From positions 687,501 through 751,500 of the forward strand of contig JAUPFP010000007.1 of NCBI GenBank assembly GCA_036925085.1: a stretch of DNA of 64,000 nt, in the 5' to 3' direction. Under the pieces are notes generated by a model, which saw only the letters and a program-made list of their open reading frames with translations, searched no databases and had not been told where the DNA came from. This stretch comes from Brachycybe producta (taxonomy: Eukaryota > Arthropoda > Diplopoda > Playtdesmida > Andrognathidae). A program made the position numbers and the translations under genes. Numbering within the stretch: the first letter of the stretch is position 1; each line of letters starts with the position of its first letter. Below, one piece after another: positions 26,601 through 36,552 of this stretch.

Positions 26601-26783
26601 CAAATAAAGACGGTTTACGACCTTCAGCCGTTCCTGGAGACGGTTGCAAACATGGGAGTAGCACGAAAGAACACAAAAGACGCGTCTGGCGACAGCGTAG
26701 TTCGTACTTCTCAAGACATAAGTTGTATGGAGAGGCTGATTGAAACGGATTTGTTGGAACCATTACCAACATCTCCAATCTGA
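16927..26783 (+). CDS. DOP1: DOP1 (dopey) family leucine-zipper protein, complete
   Basis: The protein is 2421 residues, close to human DOP1A and DOP1B. Exons: 16927-17079, 17148-17334, 17413-17578, 17642-17831, 17891-18226, 18307-18437, 18532-18823, 18892-19950, 20011-20166, 20226-22173, 22249-22465, 22561-23266, 23350-23507, 23627-23693, 23762-23900, 23966-24111, 24199-24520, 24636-24788, 25048-25184, 25267-25322, 26082-26249, 26324-26465, 26547-26783. The N-terminus reads [20 protein letters not shown]. Family blocks are [42 protein letters not shown] and LPQFQM. The acidic, Ser-rich middle (exon 10) is typically variable. DOP1 binds MON2 on Golgi and endosomal membranes and works in retrograde traffic and kinesin-1 recruitment. 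Most introns are 50-95 nt; that between exons 20 and 21 is 759 nt. An AATAAA lies at 27034. DCAF6 converges from the right. Confidence 0.95.
25638..25649 (+). other. Candidate 12-nt optional microexon of DOP1
   Basis: In the unusually long intron between exons 20 and 21, GCTGCAG is followed by 12 nt (GCAAAGCCCAAG) and then GTACGA. These flanks look like a 3' and a 5' splice site. The flanking exon junction is in phase 2 and 12 nt keeps frame, so inclusion would add four residues. The upstream pyrimidine tract is weak, so this is only a candidate. Confidence 0.3.
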
Positions 26784-27275
26784 CAACCCCCACCCCCCCA
26801 CCCTAGTCTCGAACTCCATCCCGACGGACATTCGCAAGAGGAACTCTCCCTCTTTCTATATGGGGGGTTTCTCTTATATTTTACACCTTTCATTCATTTC
26901 GAAAGATCATTGCCGCCTGCAGGTAGACGCCATAATATATAATTGCGACATGTTGGGATGGACGTCCCATTCCAAGTGGGGAATTCAAGTCGGTTTTGAT
27001 TTATTTTTTTAATATTTTATGTACATGTTGAAAAATAAACTACTTTATCAAATTTTTTCTTATATTTATAGGGTTTTTTCCCATTGAAATTCAAATCTAG
27101 AATGTTAACTTGGGTACATTAATTTTATTATGCAATAATAAATAAGATTTTAAATTAATATGGAACACATTTTGCTGCGTTTTCAATCAAAAACAATCCC
27201 AATAACAATGATTTTTAGATAAATCGATTTCTACTAATCGTGTGTTTCCTTTTTCTTCAGGTAGAAGCACCAGTT

Positions 27276-30200
27276 TTAATTAGCGTTCGCATTGTTTCTC
27301 CGTGCTCGCTGCCTCCATCGCGCCAACATTCCTCCTTAAAACGGGTTTGAATTTAGTACAAAACACAAAAATAATCTGAAACGGATAAGATAACCTTGGC
27401 GTAGATGGTTGAACGATGCGAGCATTCGAATCATGAACGACGCCGGCACGGTGATCGTGTCTCTCGTTTCTTCCTCCATTACTCTGTTTCGACCGATGAC
27501 CTGAAAACTAAACCGTTAAAAAAAGAGCAAACGATGGGTATCGTGCTTTACATTAGTCACACCTCTGAGGCATATTCCCGATCGAAGTCCGGCTGCTCGT
27601 TCAAAGGTGCCCACAGTTTAACGTCGTAGTCAATGCCACTCGTTGCCAAAACTGCACACGGGAACAAAATATTAAGTTTGCCTGCGCTTAGAAAAGCATT
27701 TGGCGATTACTGCAAATAAGTCATTCTCCTCCCTCACTGGGATCGAAGGGATGTGGCTGGAGACAGTTAACCACGTGTCCGTCCGCCTCCACGATCATTA
27801 CCAGTTCGCCTGTGTTCCTTTCCCAGATGAACACGTGGCCACAGTCGGAACCGCTCATCACAAAATTGTCGCCCCAAAAATTGGCTTCCTTTATCTGCAG
27901 TTAAAAACAGGATTTTTTTTTAAAATGTGACTCTCCATCGGCAATCAAGAACCAATGACCATTGTGCGAGAATTTCGATGTCCCACGTATTTTTGCAAAA
28001 GGGACGGCTGTTTCCAATTGAAACAAGAGTTATTGTCTAACTCTCGTCTGTCGTACTTTTCTAGAATTACGTCTTCCATACTCTGAATGATGTCACGTCT
28101 AACTCTAAACGGAGATCGAATGCAAACTTGATAACTCCTCATCACAGGACTTTCCACAGCTTCCTTTTTACCTGTCCCGACTGACCGACGCACTCAACTT
28201 TGCTTCGGAGTCACTTTCCTTGATCGGTTCCTCCGAATGCACCGCCGCGGGGTCCAATGTTTTGGTCGTACGAGACGTTTCTACTTCACAGTCCAACTCG
28301 TGGAAGCCTTGGAGTGAGAATTTTGTATGAATGGATGGGCATTATAACTCACTTACAACGTTAACTATACTTTGCTACCTTCGGGTGATGGTTCAGTGGA
28401 TTCATTTGCATCCGTCGACGGACTCTTATTTCGACGTTCATCAATTGAATCCAACACTACAGAGCAACTGGTAGTTGTGGAAGCACAAGGTATATTCACC
28501 TCTGCCGCGTCTATAACTGACTGCCCCAAATCCACGTTACTATCCACAGAAACACTTTCGACATTTGGAGACTGGACTGTGTCGAGAACGACTGATGACG
28601 TCCCAGCAACATTGAGGTCCGATTGCACACTCTCGTCGCCCTCAAGAGCAGATGATGTAACAGTGGGAGAGTTACGAACGGGATCGTTAATCATTCGAGT
28701 GAGGACGTCGGACACGTGTCTCATCAGACTTGCACGGACCGACGGCTGTTGACCAGAATCTTTAAAATCGCAGTAAAAAGTTTTAAATGTGAAATACGTG
28801 AGAAAGTTACACTTTGAAATCGAATCTGGTTTGCAACTCGCCTCTCCATTCTGTTTCGGGACGGGCGTTTGGACCCGTATCTGACCAGTCACCTCTCAGA
28901 CGAAGTTTCTTAGTTGGTCTGATGGAAGGTACTGCCAAGGACTTCTCGTAACTCTCATCTCCCAACCTCTCCCGAGTTGTGGACAAAGAACTTTCTCGAC
29001 CCTGCACGTCAAAAACACGTAATTTACAAGTTGATTAGGAGCCGAATAATATTGAATATGAAAGACACACATCGAGTCGTAAGAGATAAATGTTTTCCGA
29101 AGAGTAGCTAACGAGCATATCTTTGCCATCGGCGCTGTAAACGAGCGAGGTTATACGGTGAGGTCGTCTCTCCAACTCTTGCACAGAGAATATATTGACG
29201 AGGCCGCAGTGGCCTGGAGTCTTTGCCTCGACGTCGGTTTCCCTCGCACCGAGCATGCGACGGTCGTAAATGCGGACATAACTGTCAGAAGCGCCGACAG
29301 CCAAGCTGTAGGGCGCCACGGGATCCAGGGCTAAGGCCGTGATCGGATGTTGACAGTTGATCAATGTGTCCTATTCAAATTCGAAACCAAACATAAAATC
29401 TCGTTATAGTTACTAATACCGAAGAAACGGATTGGGAACACCTTCGAAACAAACAGACAACCCCGAAGTGATGTGGAAACTGTGAACCACACAATCTATT
29501 TTTAACCCCGTTTTGTGCAAATGAAGCAAGAGGAATTCACTTAGACCTGTACCTGTGTACAGTCTTCGACCGTGCAACTTGTCTTGATTCGCAAATCAAA
29601 GCAACGAACCGTTCCATCCTCTCCACAGGACAAAAAAGTGTTTCCATCGTTGGGAATCGTAACGACCTCATTCGAAAATAAGAAAACAAAACATAAAGAT
29701 CTTAGGAACAATAGTTACGGAGAGTTCTTGAATATAATTCATTTTTTCTCTCTCTCTCTCTTTCTCTTTTTACTTTGTAGGCAGTTCCCGTATGGCAAGA
29801 GAAACAATTTCCTAGATCATTGGCACCTTCTGAACTTCGATCAACTTCGGTGTAAACGACGAGGCCGTAACCGGAACAGGAAACCACCTCGAAGACGTTA
29901 AAATCGATGAGTTAGGTTGGCTGGTACAGCCACACATACACTTAATTACCCGTTTGTCAGACGAATTCGGAAGGAATCTGGCTGAAAAAATGTTAGCCCT
30001 GTGCCTTGTTCGAAGCGATACGATAACCTAACAACAGAGGAAGAAGTTAGTCTATCTGTGCAAATGTCTTTTTTCCGCATATTCTTAGACTTTGTGCGTC
30101 CAGGCGTTTGTGATACAGAGATGTCGGTCATCTGAACCCGAAAGAAGGAGGTCGCCGGTTTCGTTCCAACTAACCGTGTTCACCTGTCATGACGTACAAA

Positions 30201-30519
30201 ACACACAAAAGACGTTACGGAGAGGAATTAAGATTGGATGCTGGTTGCATTAATCTTACTTACACAACCAGTGTGAACGGGAAGCTTCTTTAGAAGACTC
30301 AGACGTTGCACAAATTCGAGACTGTCTGAAAAAAAGAAACAACAATTACTGCGGATTGGGTTTTGGTATTTAACCTTTAGGGTTAATTTCGGTAGTTGGA
30401 GGAACGAAGATGATATAATTAAAGAATGAATTACTTTTTGTCGACTTCGCCACATCGTTCCATTGTTGTTGTTTCACATAAGAACGATTGCAAACGTCGC
30501 GAAAAACACTCGACGACAT
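27276..30519 (-). CDS. DCAF6: DDB1- and CUL4-associated factor 6 (WD40 protein), complete
   Basis: The protein is 697 residues; human is about 860. Exons on the minus strand: 30435-30519, 30264-30325, 30091-30183, 29950-30027, 29774-29887, 29553-29666, 29071-29370, 28813-29001, 28379-28745, 28172-28307, 27960-28104, 27738-27894, 27563-27651, 27395-27500, 27276-27334. N-terminal WD repeats include [47 protein letters not shown] and [13 protein letters not shown]. The last two carry the FDLR and YDRR forms of the DWD motif that contacts DDB1. [19 protein letters not shown] is a strong family signature. After a divergent acidic linker, two more WD repeats read [16 protein letters not shown] and [15 protein letters not shown], and the C-terminus holds [19 protein letters not shown]. 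The family acts as a CUL4-DDB1 ubiquitin ligase adaptor and, in mammals, as a nuclear-receptor cofactor. The last exon boundary is the least certain. The gene diverges from RNPC3 with 443 bp between start codons. Confidence 0.94.
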
Positions 30520-30962
30520 TCCCGTCAATTTCCACTTTATTCTTCAAGTTAAAAAATACTTCAAGTTCTACAGACTGAAAGGGAGACGGGAAAGGGGGGG
30601 GGGGGGGGGGGGAGGTAGCTCAGCCGCTCAGAGGAGTAAGGGAAGAATGTTAGGCCCAAATCCATGAAGAGGCACTTGAACCTAAGTATTCAACCCTCAG
30701 AAGAAAAAAGATTGCAACACAAAAAGGGCCCTATTTTTATCAAATACGAGTATCTAATAGGTTTTATTTTTGGAACCCTGTACAGAGAGTTTAAGTTTTA
30801 AGCAGCAAGTGTCGTTTTTTGAATTTGGGCCTCATATCGATACTTTTTGAAATTATCCTATTTGTTTGTGATCGATTTAAAATATACGGATCGATATTAC
30901 AAATGGCGGCGTTCATGAATTAAAATTATAATCTGTCAATTCGTTAATCAATTTTTTAAAAA
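30520..30962. promoter_or_regulatory. Shared divergent promoter region, DCAF6 / RNPC3
   Basis: The start codons of DCAF6 (minus) and RNPC3 (plus) are only 443 bp apart, so this interval must hold both promoters. It contains a G run of about 20 bases (30593-30612) and no convincing TATA box. Bidirectional promoters between housekeeping genes are common in compact animal genomes. The polarity is seen; promoter function is inferred. Confidence 0.55.
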
Positions 30963-33364
30963 ATGGATGCAAGAGAGTGTGTATTAATTATAAGACATTT
31001 TCCTTCCGAATTAACCATTGAAGATGCAACAGAGTTGCTGAGAAATTTCGGATCGATTAGGACAGTAAAACACAATCGAAAAGTGAGTCACTTATCAACT
31101 TTTTGCGTAATTTTCTTAAGATTTACCAACTAAACTGTTTTAATTATACTTCTGTTGTTTCCTTCAATATAGAATGTCGTCTATTCTACGTTTTCCTGCA
31201 AATCGGATGCCAAACTTGTTCGTAACACACAAAGAAAGCAAATCGCTATTTAATTACGCTTTATTTATTATTATTGTACTCTCTTAACATCGCTTTTGAT
31301 GTTATTTTAAAGGCGCTTTCTCGTCTGCATCAGCTTAAAATATTGAACAGAAGGCTCGTCGTAGAGTTTGCTGATGAATTTTCTAATGAATACTTTAACT
31401 CAAACGCGGACAATCCATCCTGGTAATGTGACTGACGACTTCTGTTGCAGCTAGCCCAACGATTGTTTGTTTGTTCACCTCGTTTAACAGGTCTATAGAT
31501 TCCGCAAAGAAAACTGCAGACGGAGAAGAAGCAACGAGTTCAAATACAAAGAGGAGCGACTTGCAGGAGAAGTTGCATGACTTTTCTCGTAACCTGAATG
31601 CTGTCGGAAAGGCTTTTGGGTGTGGTCCCAACCGACTCGGAAGCAAGAAGAAGTTGCGACTAACCTTTGTTTCTTTTTTTAGTTTGGATTTCCCGATGTC
31701 TGCCAAACTTTTTTATTCCTATCCTCGTCCGAGTGCGTCCACATTACATAACATCAACAACGCGCTAGTGGCCGTTCCAAAGTTCTACTTTCAGGTGCTG
31801 CATCTAATGAACAAGATGAACCTTCCAGCTCCGTTTGGTCCTGCTGTTGATTTTCCAGAGGTGTATCATCTCTTTTCGATTTACTTTTTTGTTTTCTTCT
31901 GCGAAAGTTAGGTTCTGTTTGTAATGTGTTACAGCTTCCATTGGCAGCCGAAGATGAAATGGCTGGATTTCTTGAAGAAGAAGAGTCTGAACTCGAGAGC
32001 GACGTTGACGATTCCACGAGGTGAACTTGAAAACAATTTTTTTTAAAATGGTTTAAATCTACAGAGCCGTCTTTTACAGGGCTTTAGAGAAAGCGTTATT
32101 CTTGGAAAAACGTCGCCGTCCAACCAAAAGAATGACTTCAAAGAGACCAAAATTACAACCGACTATTCAAAAGGATCCTGCAGAGTTCCAGCCTTCTAAG
32201 GATTTCATTCGGCCGACAGAAGTATTCGAAGTGCCCACCACCTTACATACAAAAAAGATAGAGTTCAAATTGGATGTTTCCCATCCCGCCAACACCGTGG
32301 ACACCAACGTCCCCGTTGGTGACGGTTCGTTCCCTTCGAGCTTACTCAATCTTGAATACAGTCTTCATTTATCGTTTTTTTTTATAGGATTTGGAACTTT
32401 CGAACCTGTCGAGAACTTAGAAAGTGGTAGCGAGACCCCGGTTGAAACGGCATCTGTATCTTCTTTCATCGAAATCAAATTTGCGAGCGAAGAAGAATTG
32501 GCGCGCAATCGGATTTCACGTGAAGGTATTTGTTTCTAGTGTTATATCATCTCGTACAGCGTTATTTCGTTTTTCTTTGCATCTTTCTCTTTCACGAAAC
32601 ATTCCAGAGCTGGAAATGCTTCCCGTTTTTAAGAATTATGAACCTGGCAAACCGACGAGAAGACTGTATCTTAAAAACCTAGCAAAACAAGTGGTGGAAG
32701 AAGATCTGAGCTTCATTTACAGACGATACGTTGATGATAACGACGAAAAATCTACGTAACAATTCAAATGTGTTTATCATTACACATCTTTTAGAGCCTG
32801 ATTAAAAGTTTTTTTTTTTGCGGTCTATAGGTTTGATATCCGCCTTATGAAAGAAGGTCGAATGAAAGGTCAAGCGTTCGTCACCTTAAAAGATGAAGAT
32901 TGTGCTCTGAAAGCTCTCCAACAAACGAACGGTTACGTTCTTCACGGAAAACCCATAGTAGTCGTATCCTTTATTTAAAAACGAGTTTTAATCTTCTGGA
33001 ATTGCGTTGAGATGGGTTATGGAATGGGTGATATTCGAACTCTTGGTTATTTTGCGTTTTAAGAGCAACACTAATATGAAATTAATTAGAAACGAAAACG
33101 GTAGTTGGATCACTTTACAGTATTTTTATGTTATGTTAAAAAAATACTGTCTCCTTAAAGTTAGGGTCATTTTTAAACTGACATAAAACCTAATTTTTTC
33201 GTGAGTGAAAGCTACCGTTCCAGTTTCTAAAACGTCTCTGTTTTAAATTTTGCTCCTGAAATATATAATAATCAGAGTTACGGGTTTTGAGTTACACTTT
33301 TAAAACACCTTAATTCATTTGTTTTTTTAAACAGCAATTTGCAAAATGCAACAAGAGCGATTAA
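30963..33364 (+). CDS. RNPC3: RNPC3: U11/U12 di-snRNP 65K protein, two RRMs
   Basis: The protein is 453 residues; human is 517. Exons: 30963-31082, 31173-31217, 31313-31422, 31491-31619, 31683-31860, 31935-32020, 32080-32324, 32388-32525, 32608-32755, 32831-32963, 33335-33364. RRM1 (about residues 5-80) has RNP2-like VLIIRHFP and VVYSTFSCKSDAKLALS. The middle reads LVAVPKFYFQVLHLMNKMNL, a strong 65K signature, followed by EEEESELESD. RRM2 has RRLYLKNLA and the RNP1-like KGQAFVTL, with the last strand PIVV-QFAKCNKSD split by the final intron. In the family, RRM2 binds U12 snRNA and the N-terminal part binds U11-59K, bridging the two snRNPs during minor-intron recognition. The final intron begins GTATCCTTT, a U12-type donor; see the separate entry. 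Intron 4 is 63 nt and open in frame. Confidence 0.94.
32964..33334 (+). promoter_or_regulatory. U12-type (minor spliceosome) final intron of RNPC3
   Basis: The intron starts GTATCCTTT (32964-32972), identical to the GT-AG class U12 5' splice-site consensus. It ends TTTTTTTAAACAG with ACCTTAATTC (branch A near 33312-33313) about 21 nt before the AG, close to the U12 branch-point consensus TTCCTTAAY. Splicing here is supported by the product: VV-QFAKCNKSD completes the RRM2 last strand. If unspliced, translation stops after four intron codons at 32976-32978. The intron is the longest of the gene and contains a foldback element at 33038-33279. Confidence 0.8.
33038..33279. mobile_element. Foldback MITE inside the RNPC3 U12-type intron
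   Basis: The left arm AACTCTTGGTTATTTTG...TAGAAACGAAAACGGTAG and the right arm CTACCGTTCCAGTTTCTA...AATAATCAGAGTT are inverted copies over roughly 65 bp. The same terminal motif (ACTCTTGATTATT with TTCAGGAGCAAA) occurs at both ends of the element at 45762-45934, so both belong to one family. Confidence 0.65.
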
Positions 33365-33797
33365 ATAATACGTAAGAAAAGTTTTTTGCGGTTTGAAAAA
33401 AAAAATGCTTTTAATAATATTAATTAACGATGAGAACGAAGATGTAGACACACACAAACAAACGGACAAACACACATAGAAAGTGAAAAAAACGTCAATA
33501 TAATAATAATGACTTAAGACAACAAACACTCCTCCAAGAAACAAACACACATTTGTTTTTGTGCCCTCTTTTTTCTTTTTCCTCTTAAAATGGAACTATT
33601 TTACAAGAGCGAACGAACGAGCGCAACTGGGTGGGGAGATAACGGAGTTTTAAGAGAGAGAGAGACGGAGGACTCCTCCTCCTCCTAGTATTCGAATATT
33701 TTCGTTAACGGCCTTCATCGTCTCCTCCTCATGGAATATAAATGACCAGATCACAACGACAAGGACGATCATGAAACTATTCCTAATTTTTTTTAAA
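33365..33797. other. Short convergent interval between RNPC3 and TBPL1
   Basis: These 433 bp separate the stop codons of RNPC3 (plus) and the TBP-like gene (minus). They must hold both 3' untranslated regions, which may overlap. The sequence is AT-rich with CACACA and TCCTCC runs. No other gene is seen. Confidence 0.6.
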
Positions 33798-34919
33798 TTA
33801 TTCCAAGCTGTTATCGCTATCAGTGTCGTCATCATCCTCATCACACATGATGCGGCGACGCTTTTGGTCGTTCTTTGCCACCACCTCCTTTCGACTATTG
33901 AGCTTCTCTTTGCGGTGCATTGCTTCCTCGCACCTCTTGGAACGTTCTTTGCGGTACTCGTAAACGATGGGAAAGATGTGTTCGATGGCGGACTGTACAT
34001 TCAGCACTGATGGAGCTTTAACGAAAACAACAACAAAAAGAGTTAAGAGCGAGTTCCACCGATCCACCTACCACTATCCTACCGGTCACTGTTATGCTTC
34101 CCGTTGAAAAGATCTTCATAGTTGCTTTTGGTTCCTTTATCTTGTACGTCACTCCAGGATGCAGTTCCGGTTCGTAACTGATTAAACGATATACATCGAT
34201 TGAGCGATACGGCATCACACATACAAACACAACGTCTTCATAACAAAAAACCTGGCATTCGATCTGTGATCCCTCGAGAAGTTGATGATGTTGATGGCGA
34301 ACGGCATCGAGCACGTGCCCAACACGTTCACGACACGATAATTACTGAAACGAGTCTTGAATCCGAACTTCTGCAGGAGACGGGCGAAACGACGTGCAGC
34401 CACTTTTGCCAGGTCTTCACTGATTTCAACGACAAAAAAATACCAAAGTTAGAAGACGTGAACCTTGAAGAAAAAGGAAAGATCGCATTAAAAAACGAAC
34501 CTAGTGGCTCCGGTGCAAGTGATCTTTCCGGACGACCACAGACTGGCCGTCGCATTCGGCTTTCGTAATTTCATTGTGACCATCTATATAATAACGATAA
34601 TAAAGAAGAAGTTTATCGTCGTCTGTTTTGTCGCCTTTCGTATTCAGATTGTTACCCCGTTCTCTCTTCGATACTCAACGTTGATTGCATTCAATGCAAT
34701 CTTCCTGAGATCCAAGTGGCATCGAACATTGAAGCTACACACAACATTGTTGATGATGATGTCCAGAGTTAACTGTGGTTCTGCCGATTCCCCTTGACCG
34801 TTCAATGTGTCGTTGTCTTCGGTACCTGAATGGTTGTTCGTAGTCGTGCGATGGAGGACGTGGTGTCCGTCTCCAGTCGCCGACTCTGTAAGTCTGTGAT
34901 CTTCTGTAATCGCAGCCAT
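33798..34919 (-). CDS. TBPL1: TBP-like protein 1 / TBP-related factor 2
   Basis: The protein is 275 residues. Exons on the minus strand: 34656-34919, 34501-34583, 34252-34419, 34083-34177, 33798-34015. The core fold holds both TBP repeats in the TRF2 form: LDIIINNVVCSFNVRCHLDL, MKLRKPNATASLWSSGKITC, ARRFARLLQKFGF, VVNVLGTCSMPFAI, SYEPELHPGVTYKI and FSTGSITVTG. In ordinary TBP, phenylalanines intercalate into TATA DNA; the TRF2 family has lost TATA binding and directs TATA-less promoters with TFIIA and TFIIB. Compared with vertebrate TBPL1 (about 186 residues) there is an N-terminal extension of about 50 residues and a basic then acidic tail ending DEDDDDTDSDNSLE. The gene converges on RNPC3. 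Identity is confident; the in-frame ATG at 34919 is the first usable start. Confidence 0.94.
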
Positions 34920-36294
34920 TCTGAAATCAAAATTTGGAATTATGAGGATTGAGGGTCAAGAAAACCTTAAGCCCGTGTGGTTCCCTTTTGTATAGTTGCA
35001 TTCCTCCCGTAATCAACTGAGACCCAAATGGGGCACAGCCCCCTCCCCTCTCCTCCCGCCGCCGTTTCAAAATAAGCGGTTGGGGGTGGATTGTTTTTAG
35101 AGAAGCAATTCCTTTGTAAATTTCGTTACTTTTTCTGTATTAATTCCTTATTTTTTCTTTCACTTTCCGCCACTAAATTTATGCAAATCAAAGGAATTCT
35201 ATCCAAACCTTCTAATTTACCTTTAATTATGCGCTCTATTGGAAATCAATTCCCGACCGGAACATCACTTGGTCGGACGTGAAGCAAAATGAGAACTTGA
35301 AGAAGAAGCTAAACAAAGGAACGAAAGAAGACTCCAAACACCACCACAACCAAAACACCAATGAAAATGTATGAGAAATTAACAACACAGGAGGAGGAGG
35401 AGATAGAAATAGAGAGCAAGCAGGAAACTAGCGTCTCGCCACTAGAAAGTTGAAGAGCTTTTTTATGCTAAAACCAAACATTCTAAAGGTTCGTTATTTT
35501 TTTCTTTACTGAGAAAATTGAATTTAAAATAAGTACAGTCCATCATTTTATGGAAATTTCCAATTTAAATCTGAATTGAATTAAAAACTTTCATGAATTA
35601 AAAAAAATAAAATTCTATTAATTTAATTTTTTTTAAAAAAAAATAGGCCCATTCAATATATAGAGGTAGCCCAACTCAGCTGCTAGGCTGAGTGTGGCCA
35701 ATGAATGGCTCTACCTCCATTTAGAGCTACAGACCTTCTTGAAAATACAAAAACAATGGATGTGATTATAAAAGAGTGACGGGATTCTCTTTTTAAAAAG
35801 AAACCTTAACATAAGGTGGAGTAAGTGGAATAAAGAAAACCTTGAAGAGAAATTATATACAATTAATGCTCAATCATCCGCGACATTTTCATCTAACATC
35901 GAATTGAGCTACCTCTATATATTTATTCTGGGTTCATTAAATTTTAAAAGTAAATGGAAATAGTGCAAAAAAAAAATACATGAAATTTTCGCAAGCCGCT
36001 CTATGTCGTTGAGCGCATAGTGTTAAACACCAAATAGGAATTTCTAGTTGCAAAAAATTAACAGTGTTGCTAGATATCACACATTCGTCTGAGCGTCTCA
36101 TAATGAGGAATTTATCATGCAAATATCCAACACAACGCAATCTGTATTTTAAAATATTTTATTTAGAAATCAATACATGATCCAGGCAAATGGAATGGAT
36201 ACAAATAACAAAATCGATTAATATTTCTCGAGAGTTTTCCCCGGCGTCACACAGAAAATTACATTCTTAAAGTTGTTATCTGGCAACATGGAAA
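34920..36294. other. Non-coding interval between TBPL1 and SF3B5
   Basis: No gene can be supported. It holds the TBPL1 promoter side, AT-rich DNA and an inverted-repeat element at 35656-35922. TTTATT at 36158-36163 gives AATAAA on the minus strand, a plausible poly(A) signal for SF3B5. Confidence 0.55.
35656..35922. mobile_element. MITE-like element with ATATATAGAGGTAG ends
   Basis: The left end ATATATAGAGGTAGCCCAAC is mirrored by GAATTGAGCTACCTCTATAT at the right, about 20 bp with few mismatches. The inside is non-coding and contains a further TCTACCTCC copy. The target duplication is unclear because the ends are AT-rich. Confidence 0.55.
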
Positions 36295-36552
36295 TCAGTC
36301 TTCCGGTTTTTCTTGCGGAGGTCCGCAAGGCTGCAACATTTTCTCCATCAGATTAAACCGTATTCTCGCTTTCGTTTCGTTTTCTGCGATGCTGAAAAAG
36401 TTGAGCATATCGTAATGTCCCATGTAGGAGGCGTAACTGTCTCTGTGTTGGTTGACCAACCATTCGAATCGACCCGTGTCCGCATGTCCGGTCCCGATGT
36501 ACTTGGACTGGAGGTGCTCCAGTTGACTGTGGATGTTATAACGATCTCCCAT
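36295..36552 (-). CDS. SF3B5: Splicing factor 3B subunit 5 (SF3b10), single exon
   Basis: An 85-residue intronless open frame, the usual length and structure for this highly conserved protein (86 residues in human). It starts MGDRYNIHSQLEHLQSKYIG and carries HADTGRFEWLVNQHRDS and LNFFSIAENETKARIRFNL. SF3b10 wraps SF3B1 within the SF3b complex, which recognises the branch site in both the U2 and the U11/U12 spliceosomes; it is also reported in SAGA. It is divergent from TMEM65, with about 720 bp between start codons. The start is fixed by family length. Confidence 0.97.
   Translation of the reverse strand: MGDRYNIHSQLEHLQSKYIGTGHADTGRFEWLVNQHRDSYASYMGHYDMLNFFSIAENETKARIRFNLMEKMLQPCGPPQEKPED

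Noticed and set aside
32964-32978. RNPC3 ending in the read-through form VVVSFI-stop
   Set aside because: The downstream exon restores the expected VVQFA strand and the donor is a perfect U12 site, so the spliced form is preferred; read-through is kept only as a possible regulated product.
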